A stretch of 64,000 nt of DNA from Neofusicoccum parvum (Eukaryota > Ascomycota > Dothideomycetes > Botryosphaeriales > Botryosphaeriaceae). The position numbers and the translations under genes are program-made. Of this stretch, positions 1 through 10,599 are shown piece after piece. Position 1 is the stretch's first letter. Each line of letters opens with the position of its first letter. The stretch is from positions 372,001 through 436,000 of the forward strand of contig CP087220.1 in NCBI GenBank assembly GCA_020912385.1, read 5' to 3'. The notes below the pieces were generated by a model. The model made no database searches. It had not been told where the DNA came from and saw only the letters and a program-made list of their open reading frames with translations.

Positions 1-588
1 GGACGGCCGACGGGTTGAGCGGCGTGCCGGCGCCGCCAACCTCTCTGCCACCAGCCTCACCCTCACTCGCCGAGCTTAGGCTCGCGAAGTGAGGGGAGGA
101 GACCAGTGACGTCGAGGCCGACGGCACCGGCGAGCGGACGATGTGGGCGTCCAGAGGACCCCCTGCGATGGTTAGTCAGCACCAGTTGACAGAAGAAGTG
201 CAGAAGATCTGAATGTGATACACAGATGCTGTTCAGGTACTTACACGACTCGGTCTGCACCAGACCGGGGGGAGGAGGCGGGCCGGCGGGAGCTGCAGCG
301 GGGGCCGGGGCAACGACTGGATCGGTTAAGTCAGCATCAAAACTGACCAAGAGGGCCTGTGGTGTAGGATCAGGACTTACACTCGACGAGGCCGTTCCTC
401 GTCGGCATCAAGGCCCTCGGCACACCGGGGCTCAGGGTGAACGTGACGCGGAAACCCGCGTCCGCCCACTCCTGAGCCACCGGCGGCACGATGACCGCCG
501 AAACAGGCAGCGTGATTTCCATGGGCTCTTGGCCCCTGGAAGAGGAGGAGGGGGAGGTGGAGGCGGCGGCGCCGCGAGGAGAGGACAT
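1..588 (-). CDS. Unknown protein with short N-terminal 'AG-[FYWI]-x-V' domain (5' part; runs off left edge)
   Basis: The visible 5' part of a gene that continues past base 1. I read three exons: 588-381, 316-245 and 162-1. The donors are GTAAGT, the acceptors CAG, and the second intron has a CTGAC-TAAC branch region. Both introns are phase 1. Exon 1 encodes a Ser/Ala leader and then a segment of about 40 residues, ITLPVSAVIVPPVAQEW followed by ADAGFRVTF. Exon 2 (72 nt) is an Ala/Pro-rich linker. Exon 3 opens Trp-Gly-Pro-Leu and becomes Ser-rich. The segment recurs in the genes at 14669, 36700 and 38677, and the last of these has the same exon plan. The start was set at the ATG at 588 (MSSPRG); a later ATG (MEITLP) is possible. 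No known family was recognised and no function is assigned. Confidence 0.62.
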
Positions 589-1570
589 CGTGGCAGCGGC
601 AGCGGCGGTGCGGCGACGGCGACGATGGTGGTGTGGAGAGGAAAGGAAAGGAAGAGGAGGACGAGGAGGAGGTTGTTTTGAAGGGTCGGCGGCCCGTGGA
701 AGAATCCAGAACACGTGCTTCAGAGAAGTGACCGTTCTGGTAGGCGCTGGTTAGGCAGCGAGCTTATGGGGAGTTCGAGAGTTCGCGTCCTTCGGGTTGC
801 TTCTGCTACCTTTTCCATAGCTGAATTGTTCTTTTGAGCCTTCCGCATTCGGATAGATATATAGGAACGCTTCTGCTTCATCATTTTGTCCCGTTCAAGG
901 ACTGGGAACCCCGACAATCGTTGTATGAAGTCCAAAGGGAGGTGTGAGCTTTGAGCTATCTAGACGAGGCGGGGCCGTCTTGTTCGCCGCGCTGAAGTGA
1001 GCCGGAGTTTTTTAAGTCTATATACCGATAAATATGACTATGAGAAGCCATTTGTGTAGGCGTCGTTGGTGTAGGTTATCCCATACAATGAGTATGATAA
1101 AGTGACGAAGACATGGCTGGGGGGAAGATCGATAGTGGAGCTACAGTGAGTCCACAAGAAAATCAACTCATCATTGATCTACCATAACCTCAAAGAAATC
1201 AACGGTTCGAGTGTGCTGATCACGATGATATGAAGACTGTTTAATTGTTTCAAGCATCTACGGTGGTTGGGATGAAGCGTAGCGGTCTACCTTCGTTATC
1301 TCGACACAACACAACCTGATTCGATGGATGGAGTTGCTTATAAACCCTTTCTCATTAAACATTAAAGGTCATAGAGGTTGATTATCCTCATGGCCAAGTA
1401 TTTATTCCTGTTGTGATTCCCATAACTCGAAGTGATGTCGAGCATCTATCGCCGTTTAGTAGCCGACGTCACGCCCATCCCGCAACACCAAACACGAGAG
1501 AACCCCGCAGCCCAAATCAGGCGAAACCAGAAAGCCTGTCTAGAATTGCAACCAACCTCCGCTCATACCA
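589..1570. other. Intergenic region
   Basis: Spacer of about 1 kb between the 5' end of the left-edge gene and the 3' end of the next gene; both lie on the minus strand. It should hold the promoter of the left-edge gene and the 3' UTR region of the KEN-box gene's neighbour side. I see only short, stop-rich frames and AT-rich stretches around 1010-1400, with no RNA gene or repeat. Confidence 0.5.
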
Positions 1571-2416
1571 TCAGCCCTTCGGAGAAGGCAGCTCCTCCAC
1601 CCACTTCTGCACAAGCTCGCTTCCTCCCGCAACAGTAACCTCGCTCTCCTCTCCCTCCTCCTTGCGCGCCATCTTCACAATCGTTCCCTCCGTCTCAGTA
1701 CTGCTCTTGCGCTTCTTCCCACCCACACCCATGAACGGCGCCAAATCCACCAACGCCTCCCCCAACCCCCCAAAGAAATACTCCCCCGGAAAATCCGGCA
1801 TCTCACCCACCACCGACGAGCTCGCCGTCCTCCTCCTCTGCATCTCCTCCGCCCATCGAGCCACAGCAACCCGATCCCCACCATCCCCCTCGCCCTCAGC
1901 ATCAAGCATCCGCCCACCCAACGCCACAGCCGGCGCGCTCCGCCTCGCGCGCTTCGACGGCGAGTCCTCCTCCCAACCCTCCTCCTCCCCATCCTCACCG
2001 CCCACCTTCCTCTTCCGTACCCGCGGCGCGGGGCTGCTCGTGTCGCACCGTTCCAGCGAGCGCAGAGCCGGGCGCGGCGGCCTGACGCGCAGCGGCGAGG
2101 CCGGGACGGCGTTTTCCTTGCCGGCAGCGAGCAGCAGGTACGGTGCCTTGGCGGCGGCGCGCGGCGTGGGCGTCGCGGCGAGCGCGGTGCGCAGGCGCAT
2201 CAGGGCGGTCTGGCCGGCCACGCTGGGCATGCGGCGGCGGGAGCGGGTGGGGGCGGGGTCGGCGGCCGCGGTCGTGGTCGCCGAGGAGGGTGATTGCGTG
2301 TGAGACGGCGAGGCCGGAGGGCGCGCGGGCGTGGTGGGGCGCGCGGAGGGCGGGACGGAGGCGATGACGTGCGTGCGGCGGGCCGGCGGCGTACGCGGGT
2401 CCCGGGATGGAGTCAT
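1571..2416 (-). CDS. Ser/Pro-rich nuclear-type protein with KEN box, unknown function
   Basis: Single-exon frame of 281 residues, with a true ATG at 2416 and TGA at 1571. The N-terminal 60 residues are rich in Thr, Pro and Arg. Residues 63-80 form a short basic, possibly helical segment (MPSVAGQTALMRLRTALA). A KEN tripeptide lies at residues 100-102, close to several S/T-P sites, including S-P-S-K-R in a basic patch that could be a nuclear localisation signal. The C-terminal part is acidic and basic and includes GEMPDFPGEYFFGG. KEN boxes and clustered S/T-P sites are common in cell-cycle proteins degraded by the APC/C, but no family could be named and that role is inference. An additional upstream exon cannot be excluded. 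The opposite strand is also open here because of base composition. Confidence 0.55.
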   Translation of the reverse strand: MTPSRDPRTPPARRTHVIASVPPSARPTTPARPPASPSHTQSPSSATTTAAADPAPTRSRRRMPSVAGQTALMRLRTALAATPTPRAAAKAPYLLLAAGKENAVPASPLRVRPPRPALRSLERCDTSSPAPRVRKRKVGGEDGEEEGWEEDSPSKRARRSAPAVALGGRMLDAEGEGDGGDRVAVARWAEEMQRRRTASSSVVGEMPDFPGEYFFGGLGEALVDLAPFMGVGGKKRKSSTETEGTIVKMARKEEGEESEVTVAGGSELVQKWVEELPSPKG

Positions 2417-3436
2417 CCTCGTGGTAGAGGGAGGGCGGGCGGGCGGTGCCGGTGTGCGAGAGGCGCGGGCTTGGATGGGCGGTCTGGCTGGTGGAGCGCG
2501 GTTGATAGGTGGTGTGGGAGATGACGGTGATGTGCGCGGGCCGAGGCGGCGGACTTGCGGCGATGGTGCTGACGGGGACGGCGGCGCTGATCATGCAGGT
2601 GAGATCAGGTTGCTGGAGCCTTGGCCTGATAGGAGGGCGGCGGAAGGGCGGACGGACGGGCGGGCGGGGGTCTGCGTTACATACCAAGGCCAGGCATCTT
2701 GTCCTGGGTGGGGCTTGTGTTGGTGGGCATGGCCCCACGGTTTTGGAGCGGGATCCTGAGCATGGGTGGGGGAGTCCGGAGCGGGGTCGAGAGGATGAGA
2801 TCGGGCGGAGACTTGGAGGATGGCTACCGCCTAAAAAGCTTACATGCGATGCTCGCTTGGACTGCTGTAAGTGAATGCAGTGGAACTTGCCCTGCAGGAA
2901 ATTTGACGGCACTCAGTCACGTACACTCACATCGACGAGAATTTGTTATTTGTTATTTTTTTTTCTTGCGGAGCCAAGCCTCGCAAAGAACACAGATAAG
3001 ACATGCAGATAGAGAGGAAACAGAAACTTGCTACGAGCAAGTGCTACTAGGACTTTTAGATGGACTTGCCCATTTACCCAGAATTCATCCATGCCAACCT
3101 CATTTTGGCACATTTCCTCTTGGCACACCTTGGAAGGCTATGCGCAAGATTTCAGTAATATCTACAAGCGGACTAGGCCTGTAGAGACTTGAAGCACTCA
3201 TCCGGATGGACCTAGTGATACCTTTGTAGTATTTTCCTACTCGTACGAATGATTGAAACCCTGAAGCATCCTATCTTGCATAGTAATTGATGGCCACAGT
3301 CGCGGTTCCGGATGTGCCAAAAACATCTTTTCATTTAGCCAGAGCCACTGAAGTGACAAAAGATTGCAAGAAAAGCACAAGAGCGGAAGAGATTGTGGAG
3401 ATTCCCCCTTCTGGAGCGTGACTGGCACTTACTCAA
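2417..3436. other. Intergenic region
   Basis: About 1 kb between the KEN-box gene and the transporter gene, both on the minus strand. Bases 2417-2690 are very GC-rich and lie just upstream of the KEN-box gene, so they are probably its 5' UTR and promoter. Bases 2940-3430 are AT-richer and lie downstream of the transporter. I see no supported gene. Confidence 0.5.
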
Positions 3437-5185
3437 TCAATGTGCCATAACCTTCCATCCCTCCTTCAAGTACGTTCTCACAAAAAACACCCCCGCCAAC
3501 ACCACTGCGGCCGCTCCGAACGCAATCCCAACGTAGTATGCTGAGTGCATCGCATCCGCGATATCCTCAAGCCGGCCACCCGGCTTCGCGACCTGCACCT
3601 CCACCAGCGCCGCAATCCCCAGCGTGATCGACACCGAGTAATTGATCACCGTCGTCACCAGCGCCGCCGCCAGCCCCTGGTGTTCCCCGGGCATGCTGTT
3701 CGACAGGATGACCGTACTGGCCGGAAAAGACATGTCCATGCCGATGGGCATGACCAGGATGCCGAAGAAGGCCTGGCCCCAGTAAGTCTGGTGGATCGGC
3801 ATGGTGCCGACGAGGGCGATGCCGAGGAAGAAGCCGGCCATGGCGCACAGCATGACGAAGGACACGGGGGTGTGGCTCAGCATGTAGCCGGTCACGCCGC
3901 TGGCGAGGACGGCGGCGACGATGACGGGCACGAACTCGGCCGAGACGAGGAGGGGCGTCTGCTGTCGCACCACCTCCAGGAAGCGGAACGTGTAGAACAC
4001 CCACACGCCGAACGCGCCCCAGCCGAGCGCCACGCACCCCAGGATCCACAGCGTCGTGCTGTTCAGCGCGCTTTTCGGGAGGAGCGGGTTGATGGCGCGC
4101 AGCTCGACGTACACGAAGCCGACGAGCAGCAGCAGCCCGATGATCAGGATGAAGTACACGTGCGGCTGGTCCCAGCCGTAGAGCGGCCCGTTGTTGAAGG
4201 CGACGTTGATCAGCACGAGGCTCATGACCCCGAGCAGCGAGCCCGTCCAGTCGAAGCTGGGCCGGTGCGGCGGCATCGCCGACAGCGGCTTGGGGATTAT
4301 GATGAGACTGAAGATGGCGAGGCCGAAGGCAGCGATGGCGTACGCCCAAAAGCCCCACGGCCACCACAGTAGCTGCCCGAATATGCTGCCAAAGATGTTG
4401 CCGGTGGCGGCGCCGAAGGGAGCGCTGGCGCCGAAGATGCTGAAGATGATGTTCTTGCGAGGACCGGGAGGGTAGGACCGGCCCAGTAGCGCGAGGGCGT
4501 TGGGCATGAGGATTGCGGAGCCCACGCCTTGCATGGAGCGGCATACGTCGAAGAAGATCTGGGACCGTGGGAAAGCGGCAAAGCCAGCTAGCGCGCTCCA
4601 GAAACCGAGGTATGCAAAGCCAAAGATGAAGACCCGTTTATGGCCAAGAATGTCACCTGCTCGGCCGGAAATGAGAATGAACGTGCCAACAGTCAGGGCG
4701 TATGACGAGATGAACCAGCTCTGCTCTCCGGCATCTTCTGTCTGCAGGTCTCTGGCGATGATGTCTATCGGCGCTAATGCAATACCGATGGCGCATTGGA
4801 TCATGAAGTGTGCCATGGACACTGTCGCGACAAACAGGATTTCGTGTGAACGGGTCAATTTGATCCCAGGCGGTCCCTCAGGGCCGGGAGAGGAAGTGTC
4901 AGAGCTGGAGTCTCTTCCATCTTTCTCATCCAAGCTATCCTGTGCGAATCTGCTGTCAGGCTGCGAGGGTTTGTACTTCGCTGGGATCTCTGGTACTGAA
5001 GGAGTATCGGGCACAGACGAGGCGCTTGGCGCTACGGATGGCGCCTTCGAGTCGAACCTGGTTTGAACAGCCATGGCTTTGTGCCGTGAGACGGAGATGG
5101 AGTCCGAACCGCTCTCGCTTGGAGGCGAAGGCATTGTGTGGTCTTTTGCTTCTGGATTTGGTCGGTCCTTTTCGGGGTTTAACAT
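3437..5185 (-). CDS. Major facilitator superfamily transporter, DHA2 type (ATR1/AMF1-like)
   Basis: Uninterrupted frame; from the ATG at 5185 (MLNPEKD) it encodes 582 residues, and a second ATG at 5134 (MPSPPSES) is an equally possible start. The first 110 residues are hydrophilic, rich in Ser, Pro and Asp, and probably cytosolic. About 12-14 hydrophobic helices follow. The loop after helix 2 carries the MFS motif-A-like sequence GRAGDILGHKRVF. The segment from SYPPGPRKNIIF to GQLLWWPWGFWAY is typical of fungal DHA2 carriers related to yeast ATR1 (aminotriazole and boron efflux) and AMF1 (low-affinity ammonium transport). It is a plasma-membrane or vacuolar proton-coupled carrier by family; the substrate cannot be told. 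No intron is needed. Confidence 0.88.
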   Translation of the reverse strand: MLNPEKDRPNPEAKDHTMPSPPSESGSDSISVSRHKAMAVQTRFDSKAPSVAPSASSVPDTPSVPEIPAKYKPSQPDSRFAQDSLDEKDGRDSSSDTSSPGPEGPPGIKLTRSHEILFVATVSMAHFMIQCAIGIALAPIDIIARDLQTEDAGEQSWFISSYALTVGTFILISGRAGDILGHKRVFIFGFAYLGFWSALAGFAAFPRSQIFFDVCRSMQGVGSAILMPNALALLGRSYPPGPRKNIIFSIFGASAPFGAATGNIFGSIFGQLLWWPWGFWAYAIAAFGLAIFSLIIIPKPLSAMPPHRPSFDWTGSLLGVMSLVLINVAFNNGPLYGWDQPHVYFILIIGLLLLVGFVYVELRAINPLLPKSALNSTTLWILGCVALGWGAFGVWVFYTFRFLEVVRQQTPLLVSAEFVPVIVAAVLASGVTGYMLSHTPVSFVMLCAMAGFFLGIALVGTMPIHQTYWGQAFFGILVMPIGMDMSFPASTVILSNSMPGEHQGLAAALVTTVINYSVSITLGIAALVEVQVAKPGGRLEDIADAMHSAYYVGIAFGAAAVVLAGVFFVRTYLKEGWKVMAH

Positions 5186-7311
5186 GGAGAAAAGTTGTGG
5201 AAACAAAAGGTAAGGAGGACAACAAGGAGAAGGAAAGGAGACAATTAAAGTAGTCAAATCCTCCCATCGAAAGTGTCCTGGGATGCGGGGTGGAGATGCA
5301 CTGCTGACGAGATGGCGGAATTTTGGAACCGCATCGTCGCCTGGACGCAGTATCTGCGGCAAGACTGCATGTCTGCTGCATGTCCCACAATAGACGTGCT
5401 TTCAGGGGAAGCATGCCGTTCATTGGCGGCAACAGACCAACGATTGCCTTCAACGTCAACTCCGACGGACTGTAGAGGGGAGCCGGGAACCAGTGAAGCA
5501 ACGGCTTGATCGTATTAATGCAAAGCCGTCGTCAGATCGGCCAGTGACGCTAAATGGAAGGTAGCTATTTGAGTGCTTATCCTACATTAGTTTCGCCCGT
5601 GGTCAGTCAGAGCAAACGCAGCTGCGGCACAGCTTACAACGTGGCTGCAAAAAATCCTGGACAACAGCTTGGCAGGTCCAACTGCAGGACGATGGCGTAG
5701 CAGTCGAAAAGAACTTGGAGTCAGCATGCAAGGCACATGATTCTTCAGGCTGGTGGTTCCATCCGGTGACGCACCAGGCTCAGTTGAGACTGGTATTGAC
5801 GGCTGGACATTGTGAGCACCTCAATCAGACATGATGAGGGGCTGGCTGTGCTCCGCTCGTATTGGGTGCTGGCGGGTTTCCCGTGCAACGTTTCGAAGGC
5901 ATCTGTCTGAAGCGGACCTCGTGTTCGGCCCAGACGCACAGGACATCAGGGTCTGCCGCGACCGGCGTAGGTGTCGGCCTGGCCGAATGGGATAGTGCGA
6001 CCGGTGTTGGTTGGTAAGATGGCGCTCCCGCACGTCCCGGTGGGATGATGTTGAGGTTCAGCTTGGTAGGCTTGCGTCGCGCCAGCCGCCATCGCGTCTT
6101 GTAGCCTGGTGTAAGCGAACCAACAGGGGCGCTCCCGCAGCTCGGATGGCTTTCACTGCCTTGTAATGGGCGGCGCCTGCAGTGAGACATGCCTAATCTT
6201 AGGTTTCACCGGCGCGATTCCCATTTACAGACTGTTGCCGCGGAGAGGATCGTGGAGGGGCGTCAACACTCGGTGCTCTTGAACCTCGATGGAGGCTCGA
6301 AAAGAAACTGTCCTGGAGCATTATCACGTACACATTGGTGCTCCATTTCCAGACGCCCGCTCCAGACTTAGGGTTAGTCGGTGCGGGCTGAGGCTGCATT
6401 ATTGTTCCGTAGGATGCGCTAGCCCCCAGTGCGGCAGGGGATCTGCCCGGGATCAAGCAAGCTTAAGGTTCGCTCGATACAGATGCTTGAATGGCGAGTG
6501 ATCACCCTGTTGGTCTTGCTGCTAACGGCACTTTGCTGACATTGGCCTTACCAGGCTAGGAAAGCTCCTATCCATTTATGTTAGCAACGGGTGCTATTAT
6601 GGTACATATGCTTTTGGCGCAATAAGACTTTCAATTACTCTCGTCAATGGACTTTGAGCCGTGAGTACTGACACGGCCATGCTGCTACCAAAGTTGTGCA
6701 CCTCGCACAAAGTTGAGAGCAACACGCCGGACCCCCACGCGTTGAAGGAGCCATGCAGCTCGCCAGGAATACGTAGCCTCCCGCGCCGCTGATGCACGAT
6801 AGCTGCAACGGTTTCCGGGCGTCTTGTATATCCTGGTCAATCCAACCCACAATCTCCAGCAAGTCTGACGCTACTTAACACCATATGTGGAGACGCTGCT
6901 CCAAGATCCACGGAGAAGTAGCTCGGCCGAACCCCTTGAGCTTTTTGCAACGACGATCGAATAAGCAGGCTGGTGTCGTAAAGCTGATCGCAATCCGAAA
7001 TTTGTGTGCACCTCTGTTATTTTCTTTTCCCACTCCGTGCTTGGCTTGCGTGGTCTCACAGCAGTTGGCCGACAAATTTGTCGTGAGTTGCTTGCTGTCT
7101 GCGTCAACGCAACCAGATCAATGCGTCTCAATGACCCATCATGGTCATAAGCACCGGCCTGCGGATGATTCGAATGCCCGGTGCATGCAATTAAATGCGG
7201 GGCGGATTGGAAGGGCAAAGTGCAGTGTGGAGCACCTCAAGACCAGTCATGGTCAATGCTTCAACTTCTCATAGCGATTTACGCTTTCATCGGCATTTTG
7301 TCGCAGACTTC
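5186..7311. other. Long intergenic region
   Basis: A gap of 2.1 kb upstream of the transporter and downstream of the Tim17-like gene. Short frames occur on both strands (for example 5825-6190 and 6871-7218 on the minus strand), but they have no recognisable domain, no consistent splice sites and no low-complexity pattern. It most likely holds the transporter promoter. I see no repeat or RNA gene. Confidence 0.5.
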
Positions 7312-8321
7312 TCATTTTTCGGGGTTACCAGAAGTCTGGTTTTGCTGTCGGAGCTTTTCAATGCTCTCATCAACGAGCGCGATTTCGACGTCAACCTTGA
7401 GGAGCTTCTCTTTGAGCATTTCCTCGTATTCATCCTCGGAGAGCACCTTCACGGGACTGAAACGGGAGTCCGCGAGTTTTCGGAGCCAGCTCTTGCCTCC
7501 AGCTGATTTGTCAGCAACAGCCTCTTCATACCGAGCAGCATGCCTGGTGTCGAAGAAATTGTAGATGTGCTGTCCTGCAAATCCAAAGATCGAGAACATG
7601 ACAGCGCCGGGGATAACGTGCGCCCGGCTTCCTATTGCCGTGTCAGCACGGGAATTCCATCTGTGAGCAAGCCGCGGTCGTGATTACTGACGTGTCACGG
7701 CAGCCACGACCCCCCCAGAGACGCCTCCGGCGATTGAGCTGGCCTTGACGCGTTCCTCGTGGGAGAATAAATCGATCTTGCTGGCATCGGGATGCGATCC
7801 GCGTTTAACATCGAACCAAGCCTGGAGCCCTCGGCGGTTTAGAATGGCACTTCGGGTAGCTACAGCATGTTTAGCACCTGTGTTCGATTTACCTGTGCAA
7901 GGTTGAATTTACCCCAGTACACCGATCCTGCTGTGAGCCACTGCACGCCGGCGAATGCTGCGAATAGCCCCGGAGATCCGGAGAAAAGGATGCCTTGCGC
8001 GCCGCCCAGGAGCAGGCCACAGCCGCCTGGAGGAATATGTCAGCAATTGTCCGGGTAGAGTGGCGCATTCCGGAGACACCCAGCAGCACGAATTGCTCTT
8101 GTGGGGCTCATTTGGGACATAGGCCCAGGCAGCATGGCGGGCAGCAGGAGTTCCCGGAGATGGGCAGAAATTGACACGTGAATGCGGCGGGACGGAACGC
8201 GGCGCTGGGCGTGAATGTGCTTACCGGTCAAAGCACCGGCCTCCAGTGCAGAGGCCACGAGAGAGGAGGGGGCGGTGATGCGCGGGGCCTGCTGCGAGGC
8301 ATCGGCACTGCTGCGCTGCAT
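7312..8321 (-). CDS. Tim17/Tim22-family-like mitochondrial membrane protein
   Basis: Four exons: 8321-8225, 8026-7913, 7859-7692 and 7631-7312, all joined in phase 1, giving 232 residues. The start is the ATG at 8321 (MQRSSADAS); the frame is open upstream but the next codon that could initiate is GTG. Small glycine-rich hydrophobic segments follow one another: GALTGGCGLLLGGAQGILF, GLFAAFAGVQWLTAGSVYW, SSIAGGVSGGVVAAVTR and HVIPGAVMFSIFGFAGQ. Glycine-rich helices like these are characteristic of the Tim17/22/23 fold of the mitochondrial inner membrane. Between them is the basic stretch ATRSAILNRRGLQAWFD. The C-terminus is hydrophilic and probably coiled (DEYEEMLKEKLLKVDVEIAL). The family assignment rests on fold pattern, not on a named homologue. 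It is divergent from eIF4B, with 324 bp between the start codons. Confidence 0.72.
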
Positions 8322-8645
8322 GCTGGCGGTGGTTGGGCACGAAGCCGCGTCGACTCGGGCGAAGAGCTTCGAGGCTCTCGCGCTGCGCGTCAGGGTTTGG
8401 GTTTTGGCGACGCCTGGCCGCTCCACGTGACAAATAAATCGAATTCTTGGCGGAGCGGCGGCCCGAGTGGATTTTGTTCCTCAACTTCAGCCTATTAGTT
8501 CACGACGCACAATCGCGCGCTCCTACACGACCACCGATTGACACCCTCGCCATCCCGCAGATACGATCACTGAGGGCCCCGCTTCCCTCAGACTTCTCCA
8601 GCCAGCGCGCGCCTACTCCGCAGCGCGTTGACTGACCCCGCCATC
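8322..8645. promoter_or_regulatory. Shared divergent promoter region
   Basis: 324 bp between the start codons of the Tim17-like gene (-) and eIF4B (+). It must contain both core promoters and both 5' UTRs. An AT-rich patch, caaataaatcgaattc, lies at about 8430-8445. No specific factor site is claimed. Confidence 0.45.
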
Positions 8646-10599
8646 ATGGGTTCGTCCGCCCTCTGTGCCGAGTCCGCCCGGTGAGGCCACTGGCCTCGCG
8701 CGCGCTCGCGGATGCTCGCACACATCCGCAGAATGGCAGCTTGGGCTAACTGCAAGTGCAGCTCCGAAAAAGCAGGCCCAGAAGATGTCCCTCGGGGACT
8801 TCTTGGGCGACCAGTGTACGCTGCCACCGCGCCACTCGCGTTGAGGCGCTCTGTCCACCCGAATTGACGCTAACTGAACGACAGCGCTGGGCTCCTGGGC
8901 CGACGAGATGGAGGACCTCCCCGTTTCCAGTAAGTGAAGCCCTGCTCCGCGCGACCTGAACTGTGACACTGACAGCTGAACAGGTGGTTCGTTCCCTTCG
9001 CACATCTTCCGACTCCACCACTCGACCCCGCAGCAGCCCCTCTGACATCATACACATATAGGACCCAGCGCTGGCTATGGTAGCAGGCCCTCATACGGCT
9101 CTGGCGGTGGTTTTGGCGGCGGCTTCGGTAATGCGACGTCCTCCCACATCCTCGTGCATGCGCTGATTTGCTCTCAACAGAACGCGGCCCCGACCGTGGT
9201 GGCTACGCGACTCGCGAGGAGCTCCCGCTTCCCACCAAGCCCCCGTATACGGCCCACTTGGGCAACCTCTCGTTCGACGCGACTGAAGGCGACATCCAGG
9301 ACTTCTTCATGGATTGTGACGTCACTAGTGTGCGCATTGTCGAGGACAAGCTGGACCGCAAGCCGAAGGGCTTTGGCTACGTCGAGTTTGGTACTCTAGA
9401 CGGCCTGAAGAAGGCTCTCGCCCTCAGCAGCACCCAGTTCCAGGGCAGGAACATTCGCGTGAGCGTTGCCGAGCCGCGTAAGTCACCCACAGCCAATTCC
9501 GTGCAGAATTAAGATCACTGACTAACCATGCAAACTTTTAGCCAAGGATCGTGTTGAGACGCGCGTTTTCGACGACTGGACCCGCAAGGGGCCTCTCCCT
9601 CCCGTTGCAGGCGAGCGTCCTCGTGGAGGTGGCTACACCCGGAACTTCGACTCTGGCGCATCTGACGCGGGTAGCGACCGTGGCGGCCGCCGCGGTGGCT
9701 TCGAGAGCGATGGACGTGTGAGAGACTTTGGCAACTGGGAGCGCAAGGGTCCCTTGTCGCCTACCAACGCTCCTCCCCGCGAGGCTCGCGAGCCTCGCGA
9801 GCGCAAGGAGTCTCCTTCCTGGGGCGAAGGCCGTTCCGAGGGGGGATCCCGTCCGCCGCGCCGTGACTTCTCTGAGGGCCATCCGCCCGTAGAGAGGCAG
9901 CCCACTGCTCCTGAGCTCGACAACTCGTGGCGCGATAGGATGCGCCCCGCCGAGACTGTCAAGTCCCCTACTGCCACTCCTGACGCCAGCACGCCTTCTT
10001 CCCCGGTTGCTAAGCCTGCTGCTCCTGCTGGCCGTCCTCGTCTGAACCTCCAGAAGCGTACTGTCTCGGAAACTCCTGCAGGCCCTGGCCCGTCCGCTGC
10101 TGCCAGTTCCAAGGCAAGCCCATTCGGCGCTGCGCGCCCTATTGATACCGCCGCGAAGGAGCGGGAAATTGAGGAGAAGAGGCAACTTGCTCTTCGGCAG
10201 AAGAAGGAGTCCGATGACAAGGCGCGTGAGGAGAAGCGTGCGAAGGAAGCAGCTGCGAAGGCCGAGAAGGCACCTGAAAAGGATGAAGAGGGTAGCGAGA
10301 ACGGCGCTCGTTCTCCTCAAGCCGGAAAGAATATTGAAATCCTACAACGCACGGAGGAGAGCGGTGAGGCTGAAGACGAAAGCAACGCCAACGGCACGAT
10401 CGTCGAGGACAAGGCTGTCAAGCCCAAGGAAGTCACACGCGACGCGAAGCCCACGGAGTCGTCCTGGAGGCGCAAGGACTCCGCACCTGCTGCAGAGGCC
10501 GGCTCCACCACGCAAACCCTGGAGGATGACGGCTGGAGCACGGTTCCAGCCAAGGCAAAGAACAGCCGTAGGGGTGGCTCTCGGGCCATTGCCTCTTGA
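8646..10599 (+). CDS. TIF3: Translation initiation factor eIF4B (RRM protein)
   Basis: Six exons: 8646-8649, 8762-8815, 8885-8929, 9062-9127, 9181-9477 and 9542-10599; 507 residues. The first exon is only ATGG, and it joins CT-CCG-AAA to give the typical start M-A-P-K-K. Then come SLGDFLGDQ and LGSWADEMEDLP, a signature of fungal eIF4B, and a Gly/Tyr-rich stretch. A single RRM spans about residues 77-160, with RNP2 at HLGNLSF and RNP1 at KGFGYVEF. The C-terminal half has repeats of the form R-[DN]-F-[DG]-x-W-x-[RK]-K-G (FDDWTRKGPLPP, FGNWERKGPLSP), and a Lys/Glu-rich, probably coiled segment. The protein stimulates eIF4A helicase and ribosome recruitment in the cytosol. The yeast counterpart is TIF3, that of fission yeast Sce3. 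Confidence 0.93.

Noticed and set aside
1413..2303. 296-residue plus-strand frame opposite the KEN-box gene
   Set aside because: It has no recognisable feature, and the minus strand has a better start, KEN motif and protein-like segments. Some doubt remains because both strands are open.
3545..4544. Arg/His-rich frames on both strands inside the MFS gene
   Set aside because: Shadows of the transporter gene, whose helices and motifs are clear.
5186..7311. Possible transposon or extra gene in the 2.1-kb gap
   Set aside because: I found no terminal repeats, reverse-transcriptase or transposase motifs, and no coherent gene model.
8040..8426. Longer N-terminus for the Tim17-like protein from 8426
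   Set aside because: The codon at 8426 is GTG; the first in-frame ATG is at 8321.
8976..8983. Possible 8-nt microexon in eIF4B (ctgaacag)
   Set aside because: Joining 8929 directly to 9062 keeps the frame and gives S-R-P-S-A-G-Y-G, so the microexon is not needed.
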